Assembly: GCF_012726235.1 (NCBI RefSeq)
Contig: NZ_JAASAH010000022.1
Span: 1 to 64,000 of the forward strand
Origin: Streptomyces sp. HNM0574
Lineage (GTDB): Bacteria; Actinomycetota; Actinomycetes; Streptomycetales; Streptomycetaceae
DNA: 64,000 bases
Direction of reading: 5' to 3'
Shown: piece after piece, positions 20,054 through 29,323 of the stretch
How positions within the stretch are numbered: position 1 is the first letter of the stretch
Layout of the letters: every line of letters begins with the position of its first letter
Program-made: the position numbers and the translations under genes
Notes under the pieces: model-generated
Told to the model about the DNA's origin: nothing
The model's input: the letters and a program-made list of their open reading frames with translations, nothing else
The model's database searches: none

Positions 20054-20287
20054 CATGCCTTTTGAACCCGAGGCTTGTCCAGTTTGCCCGTTCTGGGTCA
20101 CGAGATGGCCGGAGTGCCGATCACGTCGCCCCGCACCCGCCGGAGCGGAACCGATCACGGTCCGATCACAGATGCGCAACGGCGTTTGTGGGCGCGGATG
20201 TTGCGCCATGTGTCCCGGCCGCGGCGCGCACAAACCTTTCGGCGCCCGGGGCAACCGGATGGGATGAAACATTACGCCCAAACGCGA

Positions 20288-20313
20288 CAACCGGTTGACA
20301 ACCGAATGGGTTG
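20288..20313. promoter_or_regulatory. Cluster of CAACC/GGTTG half sites
   Basis: CAACCGGTTG (20288-20297, a perfect palindrome) is followed directly by CAACC-GAATG-GGTTG (20299-20313), giving four half sites within 26 nt, about 215 nt upstream of the cysteine dioxygenase start. It looks like a composite operator; a TTGACA at 20295-20300 lies inside it and could be a -35 element. Confidence 0.4.
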
Positions 20314-20526
20314 TTGCGTCTCCTGGTCCGCATGCCAGTGACCACCGAGCCCCGTCAGGCCCGCCTCCGCGGGTCCCTTCGCGCGCTCCCGGGTCACTGT
20401 CGCTGTCGCTGTACCTGCTGTTGAGGCCCGCTTCTCCACCCGGCCTCCGGCACCTCGGTTCTCCCCGTTCCCTTTCCGGCCCGGCCTCCGCGCGGGCCCG
20501 GACCAGCGCGAAAGCACAGATCAGAC

Positions 20527-21027
20527 GTGAACAGCGACGTCGAGATCGCGGGCGACCTCACCGCGATCCCGCATCTCCTCCCGCCCGTCCCCGCCCACCC
20601 CACCGGCATCTCCGGCTTCGTGGGACTGGCCCGTTCCCTCGCCGCCGACCGGGACGCCTGGGCCCCGCTCGTCCGGTACGACGCCACCACCCGCTGGTAC
20701 CACCGGCTGCGCACCGGCCCCGGCTACGAGCTGTGGCTGCTCAGCTGGCTGCCCGGGCAGGGCAGCGGACGGCACGACCACGGCCCGTCCTCCGGTGTAC
20801 TGACCGTCCTGGAAGGTGAGTTGACCGAGCACGCGCGCGGGGGCGCGCGCGCTCTGGCGGCCGGGGCGCAGCGGGTGTTCGCGCCCGGGTACGTGCACGA
20901 GGTGGTCAACGACGGGCTGCGGCCCGCGGTGAGCCTGCACGCCTACTTCCCCGGGCTGACCGAGATGCCCATGCACGCGCCGCACTGCGTGGAGTCGCGG
21001 CCGCTGCTGACCGACAGCTCCGTCTGA
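20527..21027 (+). CDS. Cysteine dioxygenase family protein (cupin)
   Basis: A 166-residue single-domain cupin. The predicted reaction is oxidation of cysteine (or another thiol) to a sulfinic acid using O2 and Fe(II). Metal ligands are His83 and His85 in GRHDHGPSSG and His124 in APGYVHEVVND, the three-histidine set of thiol dioxygenases. The cupin strands YELWLLSWLPGQGSG and VLTVLEGELTEH are clear. Length matches bacterial cysteine dioxygenases, which are shorter than the mammalian enzyme. The start is a GTG. Substrate choice (cysteine versus 3-mercaptopropionate) cannot be decided here. It stands alone, 88 nt upstream of cofD. Confidence 0.85.
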   Translation: MNSDVEIAGDLTAIPHLLPPVPAHPTGISGFVGLARSLAADRDAWAPLVRYDATTRWYHRLRTGPGYELWLLSWLPGQGSGRHDHGPSSGVLTVLEGELTEHARGGARALAAGAQRVFAPGYVHEVVNDGLRPAVSLHAYFPGLTEMPMHAPHCVESRPLLTDSSV

Positions 21028-21115
21028 GGTCGGGCCCGGCGCGGCGGGCCGTCCCCCTCAAGTACCCCGACCTCCGGCTGATGTTCCCGCCGCGCGGGCC
21101 TGACAGACTGACCGC

Positions 21116-22084
21116 ATGCAGCGGATTGTGGTTCTGGCCGGGGGCGTTGGTGGTGCCCGTTTCCTTCGCGGACTGAGTTCCGCCGTACCCGAGGCGGAGA
21201 TCACCGTCATCGGCAACACCGGTGACGACATCCATCTCTTCGGCCTGAAGGTCTGTCCCGACCTCGACACCGTGATGTACACGCTCGGCGGTGGCATCCA
21301 CGAGGAGCAGGGCTGGGGGCGGAAGGACGAGTCCTTCACGGTGAAGGAGGAGCTCGCGGAGTACGGCGTCGAACCGCAGTGGTTCGGCCTGGGCGACCGC
21401 GACTTCGCGACGCACATCGTGCGTACCCAGATGATCGGCGCCGGGTATCCGCTCAGCGCCGTCACCGAGGCGCTGTGCGCGCGCTGGCAGCCGGGCGTCC
21501 GGCTGCTGCCGATGACGGACGACCGGGTCGAGACGCACGTACTGATCGACGCGCCGGAGGAGGAGGGCGGCCGGAAGGCCGTGCACTTCCAGGAGTACTG
21601 GGTGCGGATGCGGGCGTCCGTCGACGCGCGGGCCGTGGTGCCGGTGGGCGCCGAGTCGGCGAAGCCGGGGCCCGGCGTGCTGGAGGCCATCGCCGCGGCC
21701 GACGTGGTGCTCTTCCCGCCGTCCAACCCCGTGGTGAGCGTCGGCACGATCCTCGCCGTGCCCGGGGTGCGGGAGGCGATCGCGGACGCGGACGTCCCGG
21801 TCGTCGGGCTCTCGCCGATCGTCGGGGACGCGCCGGTGCACGGGATGGCGGACAAGGTGCTGGCCGCGGTCGGCGTCGAGGCCACGGCCTCGGCGGTCGC
21901 GGAGCACTACGGTTCGGGCCTGCTGGACGGCTGGCTCGTCGACACCGTGGACGCGGGACGGGTCGGCGCGGTCGAGGAGGCGGGCATCCGCTGCCGGGCC
22001 GTGCCGCTGATGATGACCGGCACCGAGGCGACGGCCGCGATGGCGCGCGAGGCGCTCGCCCTGGCCGAGGAGGTGCGCGCGTGA
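21116..22084 (+). CDS. cofD: 2-phospho-L-lactate (or phosphoenolpyruvate) transferase for coenzyme F420
   Basis: The enzyme joins a phosphorylated three-carbon unit to the deazaflavin Fo to make F420-0 or its dehydro form. The 322-residue protein begins [20 protein letters not shown], the glycine-rich nucleotide loop of the CofD/FbiA family, followed by [32 protein letters not shown]. The loop [19 protein letters not shown] is also diagnostic. Length is normal. The mycobacterial name is fbiA. The downstream fbiB start overlaps the cofD stop (GTGA), so the two are translationally coupled. The deazaflavin synthase and guanylyltransferase genes are not in this window. Confidence 0.95.
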   Translation: MQRIVVLAGGVGGARFLRGLSSAVPEAEITVIGNTGDDIHLFGLKVCPDLDTVMYTLGGGIHEEQGWGRKDESFTVKEELAEYGVEPQWFGLGDRDFATHIVRTQMIGAGYPLSAVTEALCARWQPGVRLLPMTDDRVETHVLIDAPEEEGGRKAVHFQEYWVRMRASVDARAVVPVGAESAKPGPGVLEAIAAADVVLFPPSNPVVSVGTILAVPGVREAIADADVPVVGLSPIVGDAPVHGMADKVLAAVGVEATASAVAEHYGSGLLDGWLVDTVDAGRVGAVEEAGIRCRAVPLMMTGTEATAAMAREALALAEEVRA

Positions 22085-23457
22085 CCGCCGCGGGAGAGGT
22101 CCCCTCGTACCGGGTGTGGTCCGTGCCCGGGATTCCCGAAGTCCGCGCCGGCGACGACCTGGTGAAGCTGATCGCGGCCGGGGTGACCGGTGAGGGGCTG
22201 CCCGGGCTGGCCGACGGTGACGTGCTGATCGTGACGTCCAAGATCGTCAGCAAGGCCGAGGGCCGGGTGCTGCGCGCCGACGACCGCGAGGCCGCCGTCG
22301 ACGCCGAGGCCGTACGGGTCGTCGCGCGGCGCGGGGCGGTGCGGATCGTCGAGAGCCGGCACGGCTTCGTGATGGCCGCCGCCGGGGTCGACGCCTCCAA
22401 CACCGCGGTCGGCACCGTCCTGTTGCTGCCCGAGGACCCGGACGCCTCGGCCCGGCGCATCCGCGAGGGGCTGCGGAAGACGCTCGGCGTCGCGGTCGGC
22501 GTCGTCGTCACCGACACCTTCGGGCGGCCGTGGCGGGAGGGCCAGACGGACGTCGCGATCGGCGCCAGCGGCGTCCGCGTCCTGCACGACCTGCGCGGCG
22601 GCACCGACGCGATGGGCAACCCGCTCGGCGTCACCGTCACCGCCGTCGGCGACGAACTGGCCGCCGCGGGCGAACTGGTGAAGGGCAAGGCCGACGGCCT
22701 GCCCGTCGCCGTGGTGCGCGGCCTGGCGCAGCACGTCCTGGGCGCGGAGCCCTCCGCCCCGGCCGCGGTTCCGGGGGACGCGGACTGCGCGGAGGACGGT
22801 CAGGGCGCGCGGGCGCTGGTGCGGGACGCGGCCAACGACATGTTCCGGCTGGGCACTTCGGAGGCCGTACGGGAGGCGGTCACGCTCCGCCGTACGGTCC
22901 GCGAGTTCACCGACCAGCCCGTCGACGGGGGCGCCGTACGCCGTGCCGTCGCCGCCGCGCTGACGGCGCCGGCGCCGCACCACACCACGCCCTGGCGCTT
23001 CGTCCTGCTGGAGTCGGAGGAGTCCAGGACCCGGCTGCTCGACGCGATGCGCGAGCGGTGGACCGCCGATCTGCGGGCCGACGGGAAGAGCGAGGAGAGC
23101 ATCGCGCGGCGCGTACGGCGCGGTGACGTGCTGCGCAACGCGCCGTACCTGGCCGTCCCCTGCCTGGTGGCGGACGGGGCGCACAGCTATCCGGACGCGC
23201 GGAGGGCCGCGGCGGAACGGGAGATGTTCGTCGTCGCGAACGGCGCGGGCATCCAGAACTTCCTCGTCGCGCTCGCGGGCGAGCAGCTGGGCTCCGCCTG
23301 GGTGTCGTCCACGATGTTCTGCCGCGACGTGGTCCGCGAGGAGCTCGGGCTGCCCGACGACTGGGACCCCATGGGCGCGGTGGCCATCGGCCGCGCCGCC
23401 GCCCCGCCCCGCGAACGCCCGCCCCGCGATCCGGGAGACTTCATCACCGTCCGCTGA
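22081..23457 (+). CDS. fbiB: Coenzyme F420-0:L-glutamate ligase with C-terminal nitroreductase-like domain
   Basis: A 458-residue bifunctional protein that adds the glutamate tail of F420. Residues ~1-245 are the CofE-type gamma-glutamyl ligase ([44 protein letters not shown]). Residues ~265-458 form an FMN-binding nitroreductase-like domain ([32 protein letters not shown]), as in mycobacterial FbiB, where it reduces dehydro-F420-0 and supports chain elongation. The GTG start at 22081 overlaps the cofD stop by 4 nt. The linker around residues 230-250 is low-complexity. The gene converges with the glycosylase gene with 21 nt between stops. Confidence 0.95.
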   Translation: MTAAGEVPSYRVWSVPGIPEVRAGDDLVKLIAAGVTGEGLPGLADGDVLIVTSKIVSKAEGRVLRADDREAAVDAEAVRVVARRGAVRIVESRHGFVMAAAGVDASNTAVGTVLLLPEDPDASARRIREGLRKTLGVAVGVVVTDTFGRPWREGQTDVAIGASGVRVLHDLRGGTDAMGNPLGVTVTAVGDELAAAGELVKGKADGLPVAVVRGLAQHVLGAEPSAPAAVPGDADCAEDGQGARALVRDAANDMFRLGTSEAVREAVTLRRTVREFTDQPVDGGAVRRAVAAALTAPAPHHTTPWRFVLLESEESRTRLLDAMRERWTADLRADGKSEESIARRVRRGDVLRNAPYLAVPCLVADGAHSYPDARRAAAEREMFVVANGAGIQNFLVALAGEQLGSAWVSSTMFCRDVVREELGLPDDWDPMGAVAIGRAAAPPRERPPRDPGDFITVR

Positions 23458-23478
23458 GGCGCCCTTCCGCCGGGGCGG

Positions 23479-24417
23479 CTACAGCGGGGCGATGTCGCCG
23501 ACGGGGAAGCGGGGTTGGCGGCGCGGGGGTACGCGGCCGGTGGAGAGGATCAACCGGGTCGCGCGGTGCCGCTGGCCCTGCTCCGCGTAGGGCGCGAGCA
23601 GCTCCAGCATTCCCGCGTCGTCCACTCCGCGCGCGCCGGTGAGCGCGTACCCGACGATGCGCGGCAGGTGCAGGTCGCCGACGGTCACCGCGTCCGGGTC
23701 GCCGTTGCTGCGCTGGAGGGTCTCGGCCGCGGTCCACGGGCCGATGCCGGGGATCGCCTGGAGCCGCCGCAGCGCCGCGTCCAGCTCCATGCCCGCGGCC
23801 TCCTCCATGCGGGAGGCGCGCTGCGCGGCGCGGACGACGGCCGCCGAACGCTTGCCGTCGACCCCGGCCCGGTGCCACTCCCAGGACGGGATGCGGCACC
23901 AGTCGCGGGCGGACGGCATCACATGCAGCGACAGGTTCGGGCCCGGCGCGCGTTCGCCGAAGCGGCGCACCAGCAGCCGCCACGCGCGGTACGCCTCCTC
24001 CGCGGTGACCTTCTGCTCCAGCACCGAGGGGATCAGGGACTCCAGCACCAGCCCCGTGCGCGCCAGCCGCAGCCCGGGATGCCGCCGGTGCGCCTCGGCC
24101 ACCAGCCGGTGGTGCGGCACGAAGGCCGACGGGTCGTCCGCGCCGCCGAGCAGCGCGGGCAGCGTCTCCAGCGCCCAGCCGGCTCCGGGCCCCCACGCCT
24201 CGGCGCGGACGACGGGCCCGTCCGTCCCGCGCTCCTGCCGCATCCGCAGCGCCGCGGGACCGTCCGGGGTGCGGGTGCCGCGCCAGGCCGCACCGTCCTC
24301 GAACCGGCAGGCCGGGTCGTACGGGCCGCGCTGCAGCACGCCCAGGTGCCGGTGCAGGCGGTACGAGCCCGCCCCGGCCGGGGGCGACCAGGTGCGAGTG
24401 CGGGGCGGGGTGGACAC
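23479..24417 (-). CDS. AlkA-type DNA-3-methyladenine glycosylase II
   Basis: A 312-residue DNA repair enzyme expected to excise alkylated bases. The HhH-GPD core lies near residues 160-270: LESLIPSVLEQKVTAEEAYRAW, the helix-hairpin-helix LQAIPGIGPWTAAETLQRS, and the catalytic aspartate in AVTVGDLHLPRIVGY. There is no iron-sulfur cluster loop, which separates it from MutY/Nth enzymes. The N-terminal ~110 residues are less conserved (LHRHLGVLQRGPYDPACRF) and match actinobacterial AlkA-like proteins. It lies 73 nt downstream of no obvious partner and is probably monocistronic. Confidence 0.88.
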   Translation of the reverse strand: MSTPPRTRTWSPPAGAGSYRLHRHLGVLQRGPYDPACRFEDGAAWRGTRTPDGPAALRMRQERGTDGPVVRAEAWGPGAGWALETLPALLGGADDPSAFVPHHRLVAEAHRRHPGLRLARTGLVLESLIPSVLEQKVTAEEAYRAWRLLVRRFGERAPGPNLSLHVMPSARDWCRIPSWEWHRAGVDGKRSAAVVRAAQRASRMEEAAGMELDAALRRLQAIPGIGPWTAAETLQRSNGDPDAVTVGDLHLPRIVGYALTGARGVDDAGMLELLAPYAEQGQRHRATRLILSTGRVPPRRQPRFPVGDIAPL

Positions 24418-24490
24418 GCCGAAAGGGTACGGCGTCCCGCGCGCGGACGCGGCGGGAGCGGGCCCCGCCCCCGTCAGCCGCCGGGGCGGC

Positions 24491-25573
24491 TCACTGGTCG
24501 GAGGAGAAGCGGACGGCGCCCGCGGGGATGCGGGCCTCGCACCAGATGCGCACGCCCTCGCGCAGTTCGTTGCCCTCGCCGACCTCGGCGCCGTCGCCGA
24601 CGACCGTCCCCTGGAGCACGCTGCCGGGGCCGATCCGCGCGCCCGCGCCGATCAGCGAGTCCCGCACCACCGCGCCGGGCGCGACGACCGCGCCGTCCAG
24701 CACGGCCGAGCCCTCGACCCGCGCGCCCGCGCCGACCACGGCGCCGGAGCCGACGACGGTGCCGCCGGTGAGCTTGGCGTCGGCGGCGACCTCGGCCGAG
24801 TCCAGCACCAGCCGCTCGCCGCACCGGCCCGGCACGGCCGGGGACGGCGCGCGGCCGAGGACGAGGTCGGCCGAGCCGCGGACGAACGCCTGCGGGGTGC
24901 CGAGGTCGAGCCAGTAGGTGGAGTCGACCATGCCCTGGAGGTGGGCGCCGGCCGCCAGCAGCCCGGGGAAGGTCTCGCGTTCGACGGAGACGGGGCGGTC
25001 GGCGGGGATGCTGTCGATCACGGAGCGGTTGAACACGTAGGCGCCCGCGTTGATCTGGTCGGTGACGATCTCCTCCGGCGTCTGCGGCTTCTCCAGGAAG
25101 GCGCTGACGCGGCCGTCCGCGTCGGTGGGCACCAGCCCGTACGCGCGCGGGTCGTCGACCCGGGTGAGGTGGAGGGAGACGTCGGCGCCCGAGCCGGTGT
25201 GGGTGCGCACCAGGGCCTCGATGTCGAGTCCGGTGAGGATGTCGCCGTTGAAGATGAGGACGGGCTCGTCCGGTCCGGAGTGGAGCCGGGAGGCGACGTT
25301 GCGGATGGCTCCGCCCGTGCCGAGGGGCTCCTCCTCCGTGACGTACTCCAGGTGGAGGCCGAGCTGGGAGCCGTCGCCGAAGTACGGCTCGAAAACCTCC
25401 GCAAGGTAGGAGGTGGCCATCACCACATGTTCGACTCCGGCCGCCCGCGCGCGGGCCAGCTGGTGCGTCAGGAACGGCACACCGGCCGCCGGAACCATGG
25501 GTTTCGGGGTGTTGACGGTCAACGGTCGCAGGCGGGTGCCCTTGCCCCCGACCAGGAGGATCGCTTCTGTCAC
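24491..25573 (-). CDS. manC: Mannose-1-phosphate guanylyltransferase / NDP-sugar pyrophosphorylase
   Basis: The enzyme activates a sugar-1-phosphate with NTP, most likely mannose-1-phosphate to GDP-mannose. The 360-residue protein has an N-terminal nucleotidyltransferase domain starting (V)TEAILLVGGKGTRLRPLTVNTPKPMVPAAG, with VLIFNGDILTGLDIEAL and FLEKPQTPEEIVTDQINAGAYVFN. A left-handed beta-helix of hexapeptide repeats follows (GGTVVGSGAVVGAGARVEGSAVLDGAVVAPGAVV). The GTG start at 25573 fits family alignments; GAGGGA lies ~13 nt upstream. Family members also activate glucose or GlcNAc; the GDP-mannose assignment rests on the nearby manA and manB and on remembered synteny. Confidence 0.85.
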   Translation of the reverse strand: MTEAILLVGGKGTRLRPLTVNTPKPMVPAAGVPFLTHQLARARAAGVEHVVMATSYLAEVFEPYFGDGSQLGLHLEYVTEEEPLGTGGAIRNVASRLHSGPDEPVLIFNGDILTGLDIEALVRTHTGSGADVSLHLTRVDDPRAYGLVPTDADGRVSAFLEKPQTPEEIVTDQINAGAYVFNRSVIDSIPADRPVSVERETFPGLLAAGAHLQGMVDSTYWLDLGTPQAFVRGSADLVLGRAPSPAVPGRCGERLVLDSAEVAADAKLTGGTVVGSGAVVGAGARVEGSAVLDGAVVAPGAVVRDSLIGAGARIGPGSVLQGTVVGDGAEVGEGNELREGVRIWCEARIPAGAVRFSSDQ

Positions 25574-25717
25574 CTGTTTCTCTGCTTCCCTCGGGTCCCG
25601 CTGACCAGCGCGGCCGGGTGGCCGGCGGCCAGTGTATGCAGACGCCTTCACACTGTCCGGCGGCCACCCGCACACCTTGTGAATCAGCGGCTCACCCGTC
25701 GGCGGAACCCCGCCCCG

Positions 25718-27568
25718 TCACCGTCCCTGGAGCCGGCCCGCGATGGCGCGGACGTCGCCGAGCTTGCCGTAGAGCTTCGCGCCCGGGCAGTCGGTGCTGA
25801 AGCCGTCGCGGTGCCCGGAGATGGTGTTGAGCGTGACCTTCCGGCCCTTGGGGTACTTCGTGCCACCTCCCGAGACGACCGTCGTCTTTCCCTTCGCGTT
25901 GGCTCCGTGCAGGCCGAGCTTCCAGGCCGTCAGCTTCGCCACGCCCTCGACGGCCTCCCGGGTGGGCGGCGCGCTCGCGTGCGAGCCGATGACGGCGATG
26001 CCCGTGCTGTTGCTGTTGAAGCCGTAAGTGTGGGCCCCCATCACGGGATTGGCCACACCTCCGGCACGGCCCTCGTAGATGGTTCCGCACTTGTCGACGA
26101 GGAAGTTGTAGCCGATGTCACGCCACTTGCTGCTCTTGACGTGGTACCGGTAGATGCTCCGGATGATCGACGGCGCCTGCTTGCAGGAGTAGTTGTTGCT
26201 GGTCGCGGTGTGGTGCACGAAGGCCGTCTTCACGGTCTTGGTGTAGCCGAACTGCTTCTCGCGCAGGCTCTCGTCCGCGCCCCAGCCCTTGCGGGTGACG
26301 ATGCCGGGACGCGGTCCCACGTGGCCGCGTGCCGCGTCGCGGAGCTCCGGGCCGTACGCGGCCTCGGTGTCGTCCTTGCTGAGGGCCGGGAGTTCGGCGC
26401 TCTTCTCCAGCAGTTCGTTGCCGCCCGCGGTCCGCTCGGGTGCGGTCCCGGTGCTCTCGGTGCCCTCGGGGGCCTCGTCGGTGTCCGGGCCGGCGGCGCC
26501 CTGGCCGGTGCCGGAGCGGCCCTCGGCGGGCGGTTCCTCGGCGGCGAGCGCGTCGGCGTCCTCGGTCCGGCCGACGGACTGGGCCGTCATGCCGTGCGCC
26601 GGGCCGCCGGGGTTCCCGTGCCGGACGGCGGAGGCGGGGCGCTTCTCGGGGTCGGGTCCCGGGGAGACGAGCTCCAGGCTCATGCCCTTCGGCAGCCCGT
26701 GGACGACGGCGTCCTCGCGCTTCTCCTCGCGGGCCTCGGCGGCCTCCTCGCGCTTCTCCTCCTCGGCCTCGGCGGCCTCCTCGCGTCTGTCGGCCGCGTC
26801 CTCCCGCCGCTCCTCCTTGGCCTCGGCCTGCTCCTCGCGCTTGTCGGCCGCGTCCTCCCGGCGCTCCTCGCGGCGTTCGGCCTGCTCCTCGCGCTTCTCC
26901 TCGGCGCGCTCCAGCGCCTCCTCGCGCGGGGAGTCCTGCCGGTCCGCCGTGCCGTGCGCGTGCTTGCCGCCCTTGGGCCCGGGGACGACGCGGACCTCGA
27001 CGCCGTCCGAGTCGCCGACCCAGAGCGGGGCCGTGGCGCCGCGGGCGCGTTCGCCCCGGCGTTCGGCCGTCGCGGAGTCGGGGCCGTCGTCGCTGTGCGA
27101 CTCCAGGTTCTGCCAGGAGGTCCACTTGCCGCTGCCGGTGGCGCGGGTACGCACCTGGATCGTCCCGTCGACCTTCGCCTCGGGGTCGTCCCAGACGACG
27201 CCGACCAGGGAGAAGCGGTCGACGTTGCGGCGCTTCAGCTGGCCGGCCCGCTCGGGCCCGGCGGTCCGGCCCGCGGTGGCGGACAGCAGGTCCTTGCCGT
27301 CGGAGGTCCGGGCGGAGAGCGGCAACGACTGGGTGCTGCCGGGCAGTTCGCGGCCCTTCGCGCGGCCGGTCTTCTCGTGCGCCGCCTTCTTGCCGGGTGC
27401 GGCTCCCGGGGCCGGGGCGGGGGCTCCGGCCGTGTCGGCCGCCGCGCGGACGGTGCGGTCTGCGGAGTCGGAGGGGTGGGCTTGGCCGGCGGACACGGCG
27501 GGGGCGAGCGGGAGCAGCAGTGCCGCTCCGCAGGCGACGCCGATCGAGGAAACAAGGTATGCACGCAT
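25718..27568 (-). CDS. Secreted PGRP-type N-acetylmuramoyl-L-alanine amidase
   Basis: A 616-residue exported cell-wall hydrolase. A signal peptide occupies residues 1-27 (AALLLPLAPAVSA cleavage region). Residues ~115-200 are a beta-rich module (RFSLVGVVWDDPEAKVDGTI). Residues 214-287 are an extremely charged Glu/Arg/Lys/Ala tract, then a low-complexity region. The C-terminal ~190 residues are a peptidoglycan-recognition/amidase-2 domain with zinc ligands His452 (FVHHTAT), His586 (SGHRDG) and Cys594 (STDCPG), and YEGRAGGVANPVMGAHTYGFN. It cleaves the stem peptide from muramic acid. ATG at 27568 was preferred; an in-frame ATG at 27586 adds six residues. Neither has a clear ribosome site, so a leaderless mRNA is possible. 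Confidence 0.9.
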   Translation of the reverse strand: MRAYLVSSIGVACGAALLLPLAPAVSAGQAHPSDSADRTVRAAADTAGAPAPAPGAAPGKKAAHEKTGRAKGRELPGSTQSLPLSARTSDGKDLLSATAGRTAGPERAGQLKRRNVDRFSLVGVVWDDPEAKVDGTIQVRTRATGSGKWTSWQNLESHSDDGPDSATAERRGERARGATAPLWVGDSDGVEVRVVPGPKGGKHAHGTADRQDSPREEALERAEEKREEQAERREERREDAADKREEQAEAKEERREDAADRREEAAEAEEEKREEAAEAREEKREDAVVHGLPKGMSLELVSPGPDPEKRPASAVRHGNPGGPAHGMTAQSVGRTEDADALAAEEPPAEGRSGTGQGAAGPDTDEAPEGTESTGTAPERTAGGNELLEKSAELPALSKDDTEAAYGPELRDAARGHVGPRPGIVTRKGWGADESLREKQFGYTKTVKTAFVHHTATSNNYSCKQAPSIIRSIYRYHVKSSKWRDIGYNFLVDKCGTIYEGRAGGVANPVMGAHTYGFNSNSTGIAVIGSHASAPPTREAVEGVAKLTAWKLGLHGANAKGKTTVVSGGGTKYPKGRKVTLNTISGHRDGFSTDCPGAKLYGKLGDVRAIAGRLQGR

Positions 27569-27707
27569 ACCAGTGATCGTGGCCATAGTCGGACAAATCT
27601 GTCTATTCGGGATCTGACGCTTCGTCGGCCGGGCGGGCGCCCCCGCGACGGCGGCCGGGCTCGGCTCTGACGCCCCGCCAGCTGGGCCCCCGCGTACCCT
27701 TGCGCGG

Positions 27708-28463
27708 ATGAACGCATCTGCCCGCACCCCCGCCGACCTGCTGCGTTCCGCGCTCGCCGCGGACCCGGCCCGCCCGCTGGTGACCTACTACGACGACGCC
27801 ACCTCCGAGCGCGTCGAACTCTCGGTCGCCACCTTCGCCAATTGGGTGGCGAAGACGGCCAATCTGCTCCAGGACGAGTTCTCCGCCGAGCCCGGCGACC
27901 GGCTCGCGCTGCTGCTCCCCGCGCACTGGCAGACCGCGGTCTGGCTGCTCGCCTGCTCCTCCACCGGCGTCGTCGTCGACCTGCACGGCGACCCGGCCGG
28001 CGCGGACCTCGTCGTCAGCGGGCCCGACACCCTGGAGCGGGCGCGGGCCTGCTCGGGTGACCGGGTCGCGCTGAGCCTGCGCCCGCTCGGCGCGCGCTTC
28101 CCGCAGCCGCCGGAGGGCTTCACGGACTACGCCGTCGAGGTGCCGGGCCAGGGCGACCGGTTCACGCCGATCGCGCCCGTCGAACCCGACCAGCCGTTCC
28201 TGGTGCTGCCGGACGGCCGTGAGCTGACGGGGGAACAGACGGTCGGACTCGCGCTGTCCGACGCGCGGGAGCGCGGCCTGGCCGAGGGCTCCCGGCTGCT
28301 GTCGGTCCTGCCGTACGACGGCTGGGACGGGATCAGCGCCGGGCTCCTCGCCCCGCTCACCTCCGGCGGCTCGACGGTGCTGTGCCGGAACGCCGAGGGG
28401 CTGGACGCGGCCGCGCTCGACAAGCGCCGCGAGAGCGAGCGCGTGACCCACACCGCGAGCTGA
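27708..28463 (+). CDS. TIGR03089 family protein (truncated AMP-binding-like)
   Basis: A 251-residue protein matching the actinobacterial TIGR03089 family: MNASARTPADLLRSALAADPARPLVTYYDD, TFANWVAKTANLLQDEFSAEPGDRLALLLPAHWQTAVWLLAC, and DGISAGLLAPLTSGGSTVLCRN. It resembles the N-terminal half of acyl-CoA synthetases (adenylate-forming enzymes) but lacks the C-terminal lid domain and the canonical Ser/Thr-Gly-rich ATP loop, so it is unlikely to be a full ligase. It is divergent from the amidase gene, about 139 nt apart, and upstream of the first LCP gene. Its role is unknown; association with LCP genes is, I believe, common in actinobacteria. Confidence 0.85.
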   Translation: MNASARTPADLLRSALAADPARPLVTYYDDATSERVELSVATFANWVAKTANLLQDEFSAEPGDRLALLLPAHWQTAVWLLACSSTGVVVDLHGDPAGADLVVSGPDTLERARACSGDRVALSLRPLGARFPQPPEGFTDYAVEVPGQGDRFTPIAPVEPDQPFLVLPDGRELTGEQTVGLALSDARERGLAEGSRLLSVLPYDGWDGISAGLLAPLTSGGSTVLCRNAEGLDAAALDKRRESERVTHTAS

Positions 28464-29323
28464 CCCGTCCGGTCCGGCGGGAGCCGTACAACCCTCGGTG
28501 CGGTCCGGGGGTCTGTACGGGGAGAGGCGGGCCCCCGCGCGGGGCCGGCCTCGGGCTCCCGCGGGCGCGGGGGCGGGAAGGGGTGAGGCGTGCGGGGCCG
28601 GAGCGGAGGATTTTCCGAGGCCCCTGTGAAGAAATTGCGCAGCATCCGTGAGCCGCGCTTTCCGGCAATGGCCTATCGCCTTCCGGAACCCCGGCGGTAC
28701 GGACCAATCGCCTTGCCGGTACGGAATGTTGTACGCGGCGACCTTCGTCGCGGTGCGAACTCGTGCGCACCGTACGGAATATCCCCCCGGGGCACGTTCG
28801 ATTTTCTCCGCACCGGGCCGGGACGGGCGGCTCCGATATCCCTCCCCCGCGGAGAACTGATGCAGACGCAAGTGGCTCTCAGGTGCGCGGTGTTCACAAC
28901 TCCGCGCACGCGTCGTCGCCCTGTGCAAGGAGAGCGTCACGCACCGGAAGTAAGGCGTCGCCATTACCCGGAGAACCGGACACCGATCACCTCGGCCCGC
29001 GCCTTGAATTCCCCGTACCCCGCACCGGGTTCACGATCGGACGCGGAGCGCAGCGGTGACGGCACTGCCGGTGAGGAGGTCGCTGCGGGCCATGTCACAC
29101 GGGTGCCGGACGCGAAAGCCGTGGCGTACGGGGAACGCCGCGACCTCCGGAAAAGATGGCATGCCCGTGACGAACCGCGCAGGGAATGGGGCGAATTGAC
29201 CAGTTCTGAGTTCGTGGAATTTGTCACCGGCGTCGCTACCCCGCGAACCTGCCGGATAGTGTGGCCGCTCCGGTCCGCCCCGAGGGGGCGACGCCAGGCG
29301 GCAAATGGAGGACTTACGCAATC
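28464..29323. other. Long intergenic region upstream of first LCP gene
   Basis: These 860 nt lie between the TIGR03089 and first LCP genes. The left ~130 nt are GC-rich and rich in short inverted repeats (28490-28580), possibly the 3' end of the upstream transcript. From ~28600 the composition is more balanced, with AT-rich patches (GGAATATCC near 28776, GAATTGACCAGTTC near 29191). A TTGACC at 29194 could be a -35 for the LCP gene, but no matched -10 is clear. A 5' leader of several hundred nucleotides or a non-coding RNA is possible. I could not support a protein gene. Confidence 0.4.

Larger units (their letters stand above)
19873..20526. other. Long upstream regulatory region of whiB and the dioxygenase gene
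   Basis: This 654-nt divergent region holds no convincing gene. The part nearest whiB is AT-enriched (for example GAAATTACAAGTG near 19944 and ATTGAGCCCGTTATTCACTC near 19990), as expected for developmental promoters. A GACAC, the core of WhiA sites, lies at 19934-19938 next to CACGGGTGA, but a single pentamer is weak evidence. Two clearer symmetric elements are listed separately at 20036-20053 and 20288-20313. Confidence 0.5.

Noticed and set aside
19942-20298. Open frames in the whiB upstream region
   Set aside because: They lack ribosome sites and normal Streptomyces third-position GC bias, and overlap AT-rich promoter-like sequence.
23639-27670. A 1,343-codon plus-strand frame across glycosylase, manC and amidase genes
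   Set aside because: It covers three good minus-strand genes, has biased low-complexity composition and no family similarity.
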